IMG/VR virus record: IMGVR_UViG_3300020401_000037
Coordinates: 1-37,189 of that record
Source: a virus
Length of the DNA stretch: 37,189 bases
Reading direction: 5' to 3' (one strand)
This document shows, one piece after another, positions 1 through 8,105 of this stretch. The stretch's first letter is position 1, and each line of letters opens with the position of its first letter. The position numbers and the translations under genes were made by a program. The notes beneath the pieces are model-generated. The model saw only the letters and a list, made by a program, of their open reading frames with translations, did not search any database and was not told where the DNA came from.

Positions 1-2
1 AG

Positions 3-1361
3 TTAATTCGTGATCCTAAGTTTTTTCTACACAGTGGTTCAAACCGTTTTCCTGTAAAAGCTTTGCGATTTTATAACAGAGAAGGTGTGTGTTATGCGGA
101 AGAGGATGCAGCTAGTACACACTTAGCCTCAGATCGGGGGCATAGGGTTGAGTCTGCTTTTCCAAAAGATTCAATCGTTAGCATGACAAACTTCAAGGGA
201 AAGGTGCATATCTTTTCTGAGAATACACGTATGTATCGGTACGATGGTTTTCAATTCGACACAGCAACATCCTCTATCACACCTTCGTTTGGCGTTCCGA
301 TTCAGAGGCGACTAGCGGTTGCTGGATTTAAAGATCGACCAACTGTTATAGAATTTAGTAGGGTTGATAACCCTGACATCTTCCTAGCAGAAGAGGCGAT
401 TACCGAAGAGGTAACAAGAGCAGCTTTTATAGACATCTCTAATCTAATCGGTACTGCTGATGAGATTACAGGACTCGGTACTTTCGAAGCTAACCGTTTG
501 GCAGTTTTTACTAAAGACCAGACACTTGTTTATATCATAGACCCTGACTTCGAAGAGTGGCAGTTAGATTCTCGTGCGAACCTTCGGATCGGCTGCATTA
601 GTCACAACTCAGTCGTAAACGCTGGATCAGACTTGTTGTTCTGCTCACGCCGAGGAATCCACAGTATTATGAGGTCGGAGCAAAACGGTATCACTATCGC
701 GGAAGCTTCTCTCTCTGATGAAGTCGAGCCGCTATATCAGGAGTTGGTTAAGACAACACCAGACCCACGAATGATAAGTGCTGTCTACGATCCTGACACA
801 CAAACCTATCACGTATTTTTCCCAAGACCAGGTGGTACTCAAACCAAGCGTTTATCTATGAACTTTCGATCTGGTTACGAGATGGTAAATTTTCAGCTTG
901 GAGATACTTTGCTGCCACGATGCGGAGCTTTTCTAGGTGGCAGATTGATGTTTGGTACAGCCGATGGAGTTTACGAGGCGACTGATCGGGTGATAACACA
1001 AGATACTGGATTATCTGACCTTCGCCGTTCCCCTATGATTGGCGAAACACCTGTTCTTTGGTTAGGTGATTTTCTTAATAATAAAAGAACTCACTCAATT
1101 ATTATTCAAGCATCAGGCAAAGGCAGATTTTATGTTGATGCTCTTGATGATGCAGAAAGACCTATGACTACTATAGAGGTCAACCTAGATCGGATCGAAG
1201 GTGATCCACATTGGGGCGACAGCCCCCTTAAAAATGACTACACTTTCCCATTCAACCACATTTTCAGAGGTGTAAGATTACGATTCCGCACTGATGAAAA
1301 GGATGTCGATACTGATGTGACAATCATTAGTTTTGCGTTCTTGATGCACAAAAACAAGTAA
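3..1361 (+). CDS. Beta-propeller tail/portal-vertex protein (5' end outside window)
   Basis: The reading frame is open to the left edge, so the true start lies upstream; in-frame TTG or ATG codons inside are probably not the start. The visible part (about 450 residues) is rich in short beta strands with recurrent blade-like phrases such as RMYRYDG, NRLAVFTKD, LVYIIDPD, GSDLLFCSRRGIHSI and GGRLMFGTADGVYEATD. This pattern is typical of the phage propeller proteins that close the head-tail channel (P22 gp10-type stabilisation protein, T7 gp12-type nozzle). The assignment to a propeller is by pattern, not by a computed match. It sits 11 bp before a tail-fibre-like gene, in the same transcriptional direction as the internal virion genes, which fits a tail hub or nozzle role. 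Confidence 0.6.
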   Translation, partial: LIRDPKFFLHSGSNRFPVKALRFYNREGVCYAEEDAASTHLASDRGHRVESAFPKDSIVSMTNFKGKVHIFSENTRMYRYDGFQFDTATSSITPSFGVPIQRRLAVAGFKDRPTVIEFSRVDNPDIFLAEEAITEEVTRAAFIDISNLIGTADEITGLGTFEANRLAVFTKDQTLVYIIDPDFEEWQLDSRANLRIGCISHNSVVNAGSDLLFCSRRGIHSIMRSEQNGITIAEASLSDEVEPLYQELVKTTPDPRMISAVYDPDTQTYHVFFPRPGGTQTKRLSMNFRSGYEMVNFQLGDTLLPRCGAFLGGRLMFGTADGVYEATDRVITQDTGLSDLRRSPMIGETPVLWLGDFLNNKRTHSIIIQASGKGRFYVDALDDAERPMTTIEVNLDRIEGDPHWGDSPLKNDYTFPFNHIFRGVRLRFRTDEKDVDTDVTIISFAFLMHKNK

Positions 1362-1372
1362 GGAGAAAATAA

Positions 1373-2941
1373 ATGGCCCGATTAAAGGTCTTGTACCCAG
1401 GAAATCATACCTCATCGGGTAATATCGGTGCGGATATTGAAAACATAGTTCGTTATCTAAACTCTTCGGAGCTTGGGGATCAGACTCTATCAGAGCTTTT
1501 AAAGAAGCTGTTCGATGGAGATGGTATTCTTAAAGCACCAGTAGAGTTGCGTAATGACAACATTCAAGGACTTCAGTACCGAGTTGGTGAATATACTGAA
1601 GCTGAAACAGGGTGGCAGCAACTAGCTACTGTTGCTGATATTCGAGGGGCTTCGGGTTCTGATGTAGGAACTATTGGTGCTCCGCTATTTTCAGCTAGAA
1701 CCGACTTTGTAATTAACGAAGCTGACAGTAATGGCAACATTCAATATCCGACTGGCAGCACAATATTTAATTACATACACGAGGATGCTGACGCTATTGT
1801 TGTGTATGTCAACGGCGCACTAGAGGCGACTGCAAACTTCTCTAGTTCTGCATCGGCTAATACGGTGACACTTGTAAACGCGACACAAGCAAGTGACTTA
1901 ATAACAATATACAAAGTTCAGTCAGCAAATGACTCAGGATTTACTCGTGAAGATGTTATAGCTGGTACATCTCAGGCGGTGTTTCCATTTGTGCATAGTG
2001 AAGACCAGCGTGTACTCGTATATCGAAACGGTGTGCTGCAAAGATCAGGCGGTACAAACGATTATACGCAACAGCCAGCAAACTCTACCATCACCTTTAC
2101 GTCTGCTTTGACTGCTGGCGATTTAGTTACATTTATAATCGTAGAAGACACCTCACAGGTTCGAGTCTCAGGCTTAATGACCGAGGATAAGTTTACCAAT
2201 ACAGATGGTCTTATTCCTTTTGGAAAGCTTGCAATTGCAGACGCAGACATACCAAGAGCAAAAGTTGAGGGTGTTACAGAACTTCTAGCAAACCGAGGAC
2301 GAGTTTATGTGTCACCATCGGAGCCGCAAAATCCTAACGCTGGCGATCTATGGGTTGATACAGCAGCCTCACCAAACGTACTAAAATTTTATAATGGTAC
2401 AGGTTGGTTGCTTACCAGCCCCGATACAGGGATTCCAGCTTTCGGCACAACCAATGCTCTACAATTTCTTCGAGTCAACTCAACTGGTGGTGGATTAGAA
2501 TTTGCTAACGTAGATTTTACTGCTCTTGTTCCCAAGACTTTTATCGGGGCTGCTGATGGTGTTGCTGGTTTGGATGCAACTGGAAGACTGCCTATAGCTC
2601 AACTTCCAGACACCTTCGCAACACGTTCATTTTTCTTTCAACAATCAGGTTCAATAAGTAACGGTGATTACGTTGTCACTCGTGCCTTTAAACAAAATGT
2701 TCGCATAGATGCGATAGCAGTTAAGGCATCAAGCGGATCAGGTAACGTTCAGTTAAAGATAAATGGTATCAACGCTGGTGATGTTATTGCAGCATCATCA
2801 TCACTTACCGAACAAAACCTCTCAGCAAGTATCGCTATTGATGCCGTAACAACTTCGAAAGAAATTGCGTTCACTGTTTCAAGCGCGAACTCACTAACTG
2901 ATATTGAAGTAACATTGGCGGCGGTTATTACGAATGTATGA
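1373..2941 (+). CDS. Tail-fibre-like structural protein
   Basis: A 522-residue protein with a clear AAGGAG ribosome binding site before the ATG. The N-terminal 80 residues (MARLKVLYPG start) may be an anchor. Two similar beta modules follow, around residues 110-185 and 190-265, each with a (Y/F)xxxE-D...(V/L)xVYxNGxL pattern and a DL(I/V)T ending, so they look like a duplicated fibre domain. Around residues 318-345 is the P-x-NPNAGDLWVDT...FYNGTGW phrase, and near residue 400 the GLDATGRLPIAQLP phrase; both are common in phage tail fibres. The C-terminus is low-charge beta-rich sequence without a visible enzyme motif. It is probably a receptor-binding or fibre subunit attached to the tail; no chaperone domain or catalytic site is visible. 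Its 3' end overlaps the next gene by 8 bp. Confidence 0.65.
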   Translation: MARLKVLYPGNHTSSGNIGADIENIVRYLNSSELGDQTLSELLKKLFDGDGILKAPVELRNDNIQGLQYRVGEYTEAETGWQQLATVADIRGASGSDVGTIGAPLFSARTDFVINEADSNGNIQYPTGSTIFNYIHEDADAIVVYVNGALEATANFSSSASANTVTLVNATQASDLITIYKVQSANDSGFTREDVIAGTSQAVFPFVHSEDQRVLVYRNGVLQRSGGTNDYTQQPANSTITFTSALTAGDLVTFIIVEDTSQVRVSGLMTEDKFTNTDGLIPFGKLAIADADIPRAKVEGVTELLANRGRVYVSPSEPQNPNAGDLWVDTAASPNVLKFYNGTGWLLTSPDTGIPAFGTTNALQFLRVNSTGGGLEFANVDFTALVPKTFIGAADGVAGLDATGRLPIAQLPDTFATRSFFFQQSGSISNGDYVVTRAFKQNVRIDAIAVKASSGSGNVQLKINGINAGDVIAASSSLTEQNLSASIAIDAVTTSKEIAFTVSSANSLTDIEVTLAAVITNV

Positions 2942-4469
2942 TGATTTAACACCAGAGCAAATGCGTAGAATTGCAGCGTCCCTATCTGATATGGGGCGCA
3001 AGGGTGATACGCAGCTTGTTCACGTAAATAAAAAAGAAGTAGAACTTTTAAAAACGCTAGGGTCTGGTACTAAAAATCCTAACACCGGATTGCTTGAGTT
3101 CTATCAAGAGGACGATGAGGACAACGGCGGTGGATATACAAGCTTCGCTGATATGTTCGATGGTGGTGGTCCAGGACAAAGCGGTGATACTTACGATAAT
3201 GATAACGACCCCAATAACGAAGTAACAGGCATAGCTCGTGTTTCTAATCGAATGGCTGGGGCTGGTCATGCTAACAACGGTCTTAATGACGATGATAGCA
3301 GAAATGATGATAAAGATTATACCTATGACTCATTTGCCGATATGTTCGATGGTGGCGGTATTGGTATGTCTGGTGACACGTATGGGCATGGTGACTTTTC
3401 AAATTTAGACAAAGATGGTGATGGTCACATTTCAAGGGCTGAAAGCGGTAAAGGATTACCAGGTGGTATTGATGGAGACAATGATAGTCCCTTCAAAATG
3501 GTTGCTAATGTAGTCGGCCTTGTTGCAAGTCCTGTTGCTTATCTTGGGGCTAAAGCAGCTAACAGTTACTTCGATAAAGATGGTGACGGTTCGATGTTTA
3601 CCACTGGTGGTAAGTTTACATTGTTTGGTGATGGTACAAACACAACTACTGGTAAAGCCAAAGCAATAACAACAACAGGAAGTAGTAACCGAAATAACAA
3701 TGAATCAACTCAATCAACTAGTGACGGCGAAGTAGATCAGACTGGTGCAGAGGGCGAAGAGTCCACTTACTCTCAAATAAGTGACTCAGTTCAATACAGA
3801 CCCACAGCATTTTCCTCTAGGCCAGAAAGACGCAAGTTTATAAACTACGACTATTCTGATGGTACAGGAAAACCAGTCGGCACTTACAACGGAAACGCCA
3901 AGCCTTTCCATGTAGCTACAAGCCAAGATAGTATTGATGCTTATTATGTTTCCGAGACAACATCTAACGCAATCGACAGTATGATTTCTGCAATGCCAAC
4001 AGAGATTCAAGATCAGTTAAGTGGTGAAATTTCAGTACAGCTTACAGCAGATAATAAACTGGCTCTTTTTGTCGGAAACGATGATAGTGGATATATCGAA
4101 GCTACATATGCCGCCGATGATGCTGGTATGGAAACGGCAATGAAAGACGTTGCCAATATGCTTTCATACGGCGAGGCTAGTGGCGACTTGAAAATAGACG
4201 CTGGATATACAGGTCGCGTTAGGTCTGCTCAACGTTTCCAAGGCTATAGCGATCAAGACTTATCCAATCAATTAGCATTATTAAAAAATGAAGGGGCGAC
4301 TTACCAAAAAGACGACCCTTTGTATCTTTTATATCTTGAGCGATTACAAGAGTTGGAAGACGAGATTGCAAGGCGCATGGGTGATGCAAAAACCACCACC
4401 GCGCAGTATTCAGTCGATGGAGTAACTCGCTCAGTACAAGAAAACGCTCAACAAATGTTTCAAGTTTAA
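2934..4469 (+). CDS. Virion-associated protein with GDT box and EF-hand loop
   Basis: A 511-residue acidic, Asp/Gly/Asn-rich protein of unknown function. Residues 24-57 carry a box of the form GDTxxxHxxxxxxxLLxxLG...NPNTGLLEFY, also present in the next small protein. A FADMFDGGG...GQSGDTY unit occurs near residues 71-87 and again near 134-150. Residues 159-170 (DKDGDGHISRAE) fit a canonical EF-hand calcium loop, with acidic ligands at positions 1, 3, 5 and 12 and Gly at 6. A second DKDGDG at 214-219 lacks the closing Glu. Residues 187-212 are hydrophobic (ANVVGLVASPVAYLGAKAA) and could contact membrane. The C-terminal part (residues 330-475) looks folded, with a helical end. The position between fibre and internal-core genes suggests a virion or ejected protein; this is inference. 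Confidence 0.5.
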   Translation: MYDDLTPEQMRRIAASLSDMGRKGDTQLVHVNKKEVELLKTLGSGTKNPNTGLLEFYQEDDEDNGGGYTSFADMFDGGGPGQSGDTYDNDNDPNNEVTGIARVSNRMAGAGHANNGLNDDDSRNDDKDYTYDSFADMFDGGGIGMSGDTYGHGDFSNLDKDGDGHISRAESGKGLPGGIDGDNDSPFKMVANVVGLVASPVAYLGAKAANSYFDKDGDGSMFTTGGKFTLFGDGTNTTTGKAKAITTTGSSNRNNNESTQSTSDGEVDQTGAEGEESTYSQISDSVQYRPTAFSSRPERRKFINYDYSDGTGKPVGTYNGNAKPFHVATSQDSIDAYYVSETTSNAIDSMISAMPTEIQDQLSGEISVQLTADNKLALFVGNDDSGYIEATYAADDAGMETAMKDVANMLSYGEASGDLKIDAGYTGRVRSAQRFQGYSDQDLSNQLALLKNEGATYQKDDPLYLLYLERLQELEDEIARRMGDAKTTTAQYSVDGVTRSVQENAQQMFQV

Positions 4470-4529
4470 TAAGGGACGACTTGCACTTTGATAAAAGGTT
4501 AAAGTCTTACAACAAATAGGAGAAATAAT

Positions 4530-4796
4530 ATGCCATTTTCAGCAGCAATTTTAGGTTCTAGTGATGTTTTTGGCCCGAATACTGGAACAAGCATTGCCAG
4601 TAGAAAAGCGGCCTCGGCTGCTGGCGAGAAAATCGCAGATCAAGGACGGTACGGAGACACTATGGTTATCCATGCGTCACCTTTTACCATGAAGCTTTTG
4701 CAAGACATCGGCGGTGCAAGTTCGTTCAATCCCAAAACAGGTATGCTCGAATTTTATAATGTCGATGATATGATGAAAAAGAAATTAGGGTACTAA
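4530..4796 (+). CDS. Small GDT-box protein
   Basis: An 88-residue protein starting after an AGGAG ribosome binding site. Residues 42-76 repeat the box found at the N-terminus of the preceding protein (GDTMVIH...LLQDIGG...FNPKTGMLEFY), so the two genes share a module. The N-terminal 40 residues are Ala/Ser/Gly-rich. No transmembrane segment or enzyme motif is visible. The 60-bp gap before it contains the octamer GGGACGAC (4473-4480), which recurs in other intergenic gaps of this phage. It is likely a minor virion or assembly protein, judged only from position and the shared box. Confidence 0.5.
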   Translation: MPFSAAILGSSDVFGPNTGTSIASRKAASAAGEKIADQGRYGDTMVIHASPFTMKLLQDIGGASSFNPKTGMLEFYNVDDMMKKKLGY

Positions 4797-4797
4797 C

Positions 4798-5235
4798 TTG
4801 TCTAGGGAAGAAACTCGATTAACTGAAATAGGTGAAATAGTAGAGTGCTTCGCTCAAAGCCCATACTACTTGGATAGAAGTATATTTCTTCTAAAGAACT
4901 CAGTTATTCCAGCCATAAACAATGGCAAGTATCTTCCTTGGTTCGGTAAAGGAAAAAAATTGTTGGGTGTAGTTACCTACGCATTTCTAACAGACAAAGA
5001 GAAAGAGAATAATGAATTTGACGGTGATGAAGTATTTGCCAGGGATAGCGGTGATAACCTTCATTTTTGTCAGTTTGTTTGCAATGGAAGCAAAAGGGAT
5101 GTTTTGCAGTTTGTAAGGTTCATACAAAAAAGCCTTTCACACCAGTACCCAGACATTCCAATTGCAACAGGAACTAGAAAGAAGAATGGCTCAAGTAGAC
5201 CGGAGCTTTGGTTTAGAAAGGAAGTGGCATTATGA
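4798..5235 (+). CDS. HlyC-like (RTX lysine-acyltransferase fold) phage protein, catalytic residues missing
   Basis: A 145-residue protein with a TTG start one base after the preceding stop. It lines up by eye with the toxin-activating acyltransferase HlyC almost without gaps: SP at 21-22, VIPAINNGKY at 36-45 against VLPAIRANQY, and SGD at 84-86 against the same tripeptide. HlyC needs His23 and Asp92; the aligned residues here are Tyr24 and Gln92, so ordinary acyl transfer is doubtful. The HlyC sequence is recalled from memory. The gene sits where T7-like phages carry the small core-assembly gene 13, and it overlaps the following LysM/Gly-Asp-repeat gene by 4 bp (ATGA), which suggests coupled synthesis and a role in maturing or assembling that protein. 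It could also be an unrelated GNAT-like fold. Confidence 0.5.
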   Translation: MSREETRLTEIGEIVECFAQSPYYLDRSIFLLKNSVIPAINNGKYLPWFGKGKKLLGVVTYAFLTDKEKENNEFDGDEVFARDSGDNLHFCQFVCNGSKRDVLQFVRFIQKSLSHQYPDIPIATGTRKKNGSSRPELWFRKEVAL

Positions 5236-6905
5236 GCCGTTATCAATTGTGGAATCCATTATTAACTAACGTTGGTATCAAACAGCAAGTCGTGTGGGAT
5301 AACGATGGTGGCGGTAGTAGCAACAAAAGTAGTGGCGGTAGTTCAAACAAAAACAAAAACACCACAACTGTCCAGTCGGGCCAAACTCTTTCTGAAATAG
5401 CGGAAGATAATAATATGTCTGTTGCTGAACTAGCAGCAGCAAACAACATTACAGATGTTGATAATATCCAAGCTGGTCAGACTCTAAACATATCGGGGGC
5501 TAACTCAGGTAGCTCAACTTATGCTGGCGGTGTTGGTTTAGGCGGTTCTGGTTCTGGCGGTAACAATAATAACAATAATAATTCATATTCTGCATTTGAC
5601 GATGATGATGAGGATTACACGCCAACAGCAGATGAATTGAACGCAGCAATCCAGGCGTCTGGTGGCACGAATATGACCAGCGACACTTCGGATGTGGATT
5701 TTAGCGTCACAGGTTCTAACCAAAATTACAACACTGCTGCTTCGGCTGATGATGATAGTGACAAGATAACGTCAAGCGATGGTCCATCACTGACTGGTAT
5801 TCAGACAAGCATGGTCGATGGTACTAATATCGCTGATAACAGTTCGATAGGTCCATCAGGTTACACGAGTTTAGATGCAATTGCTGGGACTAGTTTGGAC
5901 AATAATACTTCTACAGGAAGTAGTACACCGTCAACTGGCACTAATACTACTGGCATTACCTCTAGTGGACAAGTAAGTGATGCTATTACTGGCGAACCGG
6001 TGGACATTAATACCGGTGCTGTTGAGGGTGATCCTCAAGGAATTGCAAGTGATGGTTCGGTTTCGGGTGCGATAACAGGCGAACCAAATTATGCGTCTGG
6101 TGTCGAAAAAATTCTTGTCGAACAATACGGCTGGACCCTTAACCCTTATGGCAATGCAGTTCCACCTGGCGGTGATGGTGGCGGTGACGATGGTGGCGGT
6201 GACGATGGTGGCGATAATACTGGCCCAGCAACAAATAACACACCTGGCGGCGGTGGAAATAATACAGGTGGCGGCAACAATACAGGTGGTGGAAATAATA
6301 CAGGTGGAGATGATACAGGCGGTGATGATACTGGCGGTGATGATACTGGTGGTGACGACACAGGGGGGGATGACACTGGTGGAGATGATACTGGTGGTGA
6401 CGATACTGGTGGCGATGATACTGGTGGCGATGACACAGGTGGAGATGATACAGGCGGTACGCCAGTCGAAGTAGGCGATGAAGACGATGAGTTTGCAGAT
6501 ACCAACAATGATGGATACATCTCAGAGTTAGAAGCGGAAATTGCTAACTTACGTCAGCAGCTTGCTTTGCTTACTAACAGTTCTACCTCTGAAACCGACA
6601 GCCTGTCACGAGAAGAAATCTTACGTTTAATTGCGGAAGCGATGCGTAATCAAAATGCTGGTGGTTATAACCCACTAGCGTTTATGAACGCCTTTGGTTT
6701 TGCAGCACAACCAAATTACTTTGGGCAACCGATCCCAACCTTTATGTCACAGGACGGTGTATATACTCGCCGCGCAGTGAGAGATAGAGACACAGGAGAA
6801 ATTCGTTATGTGAATGTACCAATCGGCAACGCTTCTCTCGCTGGCACTGGTGGTTTCCAACGTAGGCGGCGCGAAGGATTTGGTGGCAACTTCCAAACAT
6901 TTTAA
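5232..6905 (+). CDS. LysM, Gly/Asp-repeat and EF-hand virion protein
   Basis: A 557-residue mosaic. Residues about 44-88 form a LysM domain (VQSGQTLSEIAEDNNMSVAE followed by IQAGQTLNI), which binds N-acetylglucosamine-containing wall polymers. Residues 90-290 are low-complexity Ser/Gly/Asn/Thr/Asp with a repeated S-x-AITGEP unit. Residues about 340-410 are GGGNNT then ten GGDDT pentapeptides. Residues 423-434 (DTNNDGYISELE) fit an EF-hand calcium loop and lead into a helix. The C-terminal 100 residues contain aromatic and basic segments (residues 480-557). The ATG overlaps the stop of the HlyC-like gene. A wall-binding, flexible, calcium-sensitive virion protein is a reasonable inference; its exact place in the particle is unknown. 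Confidence 0.55.
   Translation: MSRYQLWNPLLTNVGIKQQVVWDNDGGGSSNKSSGGSSNKNKNTTTVQSGQTLSEIAEDNNMSVAELAAANNITDVDNIQAGQTLNISGANSGSSTYAGGVGLGGSGSGGNNNNNNNSYSAFDDDDEDYTPTADELNAAIQASGGTNMTSDTSDVDFSVTGSNQNYNTAASADDDSDKITSSDGPSLTGIQTSMVDGTNIADNSSIGPSGYTSLDAIAGTSLDNNTSTGSSTPSTGTNTTGITSSGQVSDAITGEPVDINTGAVEGDPQGIASDGSVSGAITGEPNYASGVEKILVEQYGWTLNPYGNAVPPGGDGGGDDGGGDDGGDNTGPATNNTPGGGGNNTGGGNNTGGGNNTGGDDTGGDDTGGDDTGGDDTGGDDTGGDDTGGDDTGGDDTGGDDTGGDDTGGTPVEVGDEDDEFADTNNDGYISELEAEIANLRQQLALLTNSSTSETDSLSREEILRLIAEAMRNQNAGGYNPLAFMNAFGFAAQPNYFGQPIPTFMSQDGVYTRRAVRDRDTGEIRYVNVPIGNASLAGTGGFQRRRREGFGGNFQTF
6246..6452 (+). repeat. Tandem GGGNNT / GGDDT coding repeats
   Basis: Within the LysM protein gene, a few GGGNNT units (18 bp) pass into ten in-frame GGDDT units (15 bp each, 6303-6452). 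Copies differ at third codon positions (GGT, GGC, GGG and GGA; GAT and GAC; ACA and ACT) while every amino acid is kept. There are no spacers, so this is a protein repeat and not a CRISPR array. Confidence 0.9.
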
Positions 6906-6917
6906 AGGATTAAATTA

Positions 6918-8093
6918 ATGGCGTGGACCGATATTCTTGGTGATTTGGGAAATGTGATAGATGTAGGATTAGGAGTTGCTAATCTTGGGTCGGCAATCCG
7001 TTCTGGTCGTGAAGCAAGTAGACTTAATGATTTAACCGAAGCGCAAGTTATGGCAGATATAAACCGCAACCAAGAGGTTGCGGATTTATACGCTGAAGGT
7101 TCATCGGTTATGTCTGATAACCTTAATAGGTTATTAGAATTATATGGTGACTTTGGGCAAGTAACACCAGCAGTAGTAAATCAGTTTACTGATTTTGTTT
7201 CTAAAAATCGTGCAGCAGAGGAAGCAGCTAATAGAAGAGAGGTTGATAATCTTACGGCCTATGATCGCGCACGACTTCGCGGCATGGAAGATATGTTTAG
7301 AGAGTTTGCTGATGTTAAACTCGAAGAGGGTAAAGATGAAGTCTACTATCAAGACGCTGCTGCAAAACTAACTGCTCCCGACACATTTAAGTATGCTCAA
7401 ATGCAAGATATGTTGTCTGCTCAATTTATGCAGATGAGAAACAGAAACACAGAAAGAGCACTGAACAATCAATATTCGAAAGCACTGGCAAATATTCCAG
7501 AGGGCATGGAAAATTCCACACTTCGAGTCCAGATGGAACGTGCATCATCCGATGCTGCTCGTGAGGCATATAACAATGATATGCTTGCGTCTATTGGTGA
7601 CGCTCAACAGTACATTGCTGGTTTACAGCAAGCGGCATCTAACCAACAGAACATGACTAATGCCGAGCGTAATATGGCACGTAACTTGGTTTCTGATAGT
7701 TTACAGTACGGCACGACTACATTGAACAATGATTTGCGTGGCGGTCAATACGGTCAAGATTTCTACGGTAATGAGAAAGCAATGCGTGGACGCAATATTG
7801 ACGAGATAAGCGCATTGCAAGGCATGAGAAATAATACAGCACTTTCTGACTATTCAAACGCATTAAGCCTAGTAAGTTCCGAAAATGCTTTAGCCAATGA
7901 CTATATCAATCAGACTCTTGGCCTTTCTACTGCTCCTTTCTCATATTCAGCAGATGGGCAAGCTGGTATATCTAATGCAAATTCTATTAGTGCTCTTGGC
8001 ACTATGGCTGCTAACCAAGCGACACTGGCTAATTCTCAAGCTGCTGGTCTAGGTGGATGGTGGTCAAATTTTAGATCGAACAACAATTTTTAG
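6918..8093 (+). CDS. Putative internal virion protein (T7 gp14-like position)
   Basis: A 391-residue protein. The N-terminus (residues 1-28, DILGDLGNVIDVGLGVANLGSA region) is hydrophobic/glycine-rich and could insert in membrane. The middle, residues 30-250, is largely helical with many Gln, Asn, Ala and charged residues, including IRSGREASRLNDL and NRNTERALNNQYSKAL. The C-terminus is Ser/Asn/Ala-rich and ends NFRSNNNF. This make-up and the place directly before two long helical proteins match the first of the three ejected core proteins in short-tailed phages (T7 gp14-gp15-gp16), although it is about twice as long as T7 gp14. The assignment rests on composition and order, not on a recognised sequence signature. 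Confidence 0.45.
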   Translation: MAWTDILGDLGNVIDVGLGVANLGSAIRSGREASRLNDLTEAQVMADINRNQEVADLYAEGSSVMSDNLNRLLELYGDFGQVTPAVVNQFTDFVSKNRAAEEAANRREVDNLTAYDRARLRGMEDMFREFADVKLEEGKDEVYYQDAAAKLTAPDTFKYAQMQDMLSAQFMQMRNRNTERALNNQYSKALANIPEGMENSTLRVQMERASSDAAREAYNNDMLASIGDAQQYIAGLQQAASNQQNMTNAERNMARNLVSDSLQYGTTTLNNDLRGGQYGQDFYGNEKAMRGRNIDEISALQGMRNNTALSDYSNALSLVSSENALANDYINQTLGLSTAPFSYSADGQAGISNANSISALGTMAANQATLANSQAAGLGGWWSNFRSNNNF

Positions 8094-8105
8094 GATGTTT
8101 CTTAG

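Noticed and set aside
6246-6452. Possible CRISPR-like array
   Set aside because: The repeats are head-to-tail without spacers and are in frame in a coding gene.
6303-6452. RTX calcium nonapeptides
   Set aside because: GGDDT has period five and lacks the GGxGxDxUx pattern.
6091-6520. Long frames on both strands across the Gly/Asp repeats
   Set aside because: They are by-products of the 15-bp repeat; their products are simple Ile/Val/Met or Ser/Pro repeats and the LysM frame has the start signal and domains.
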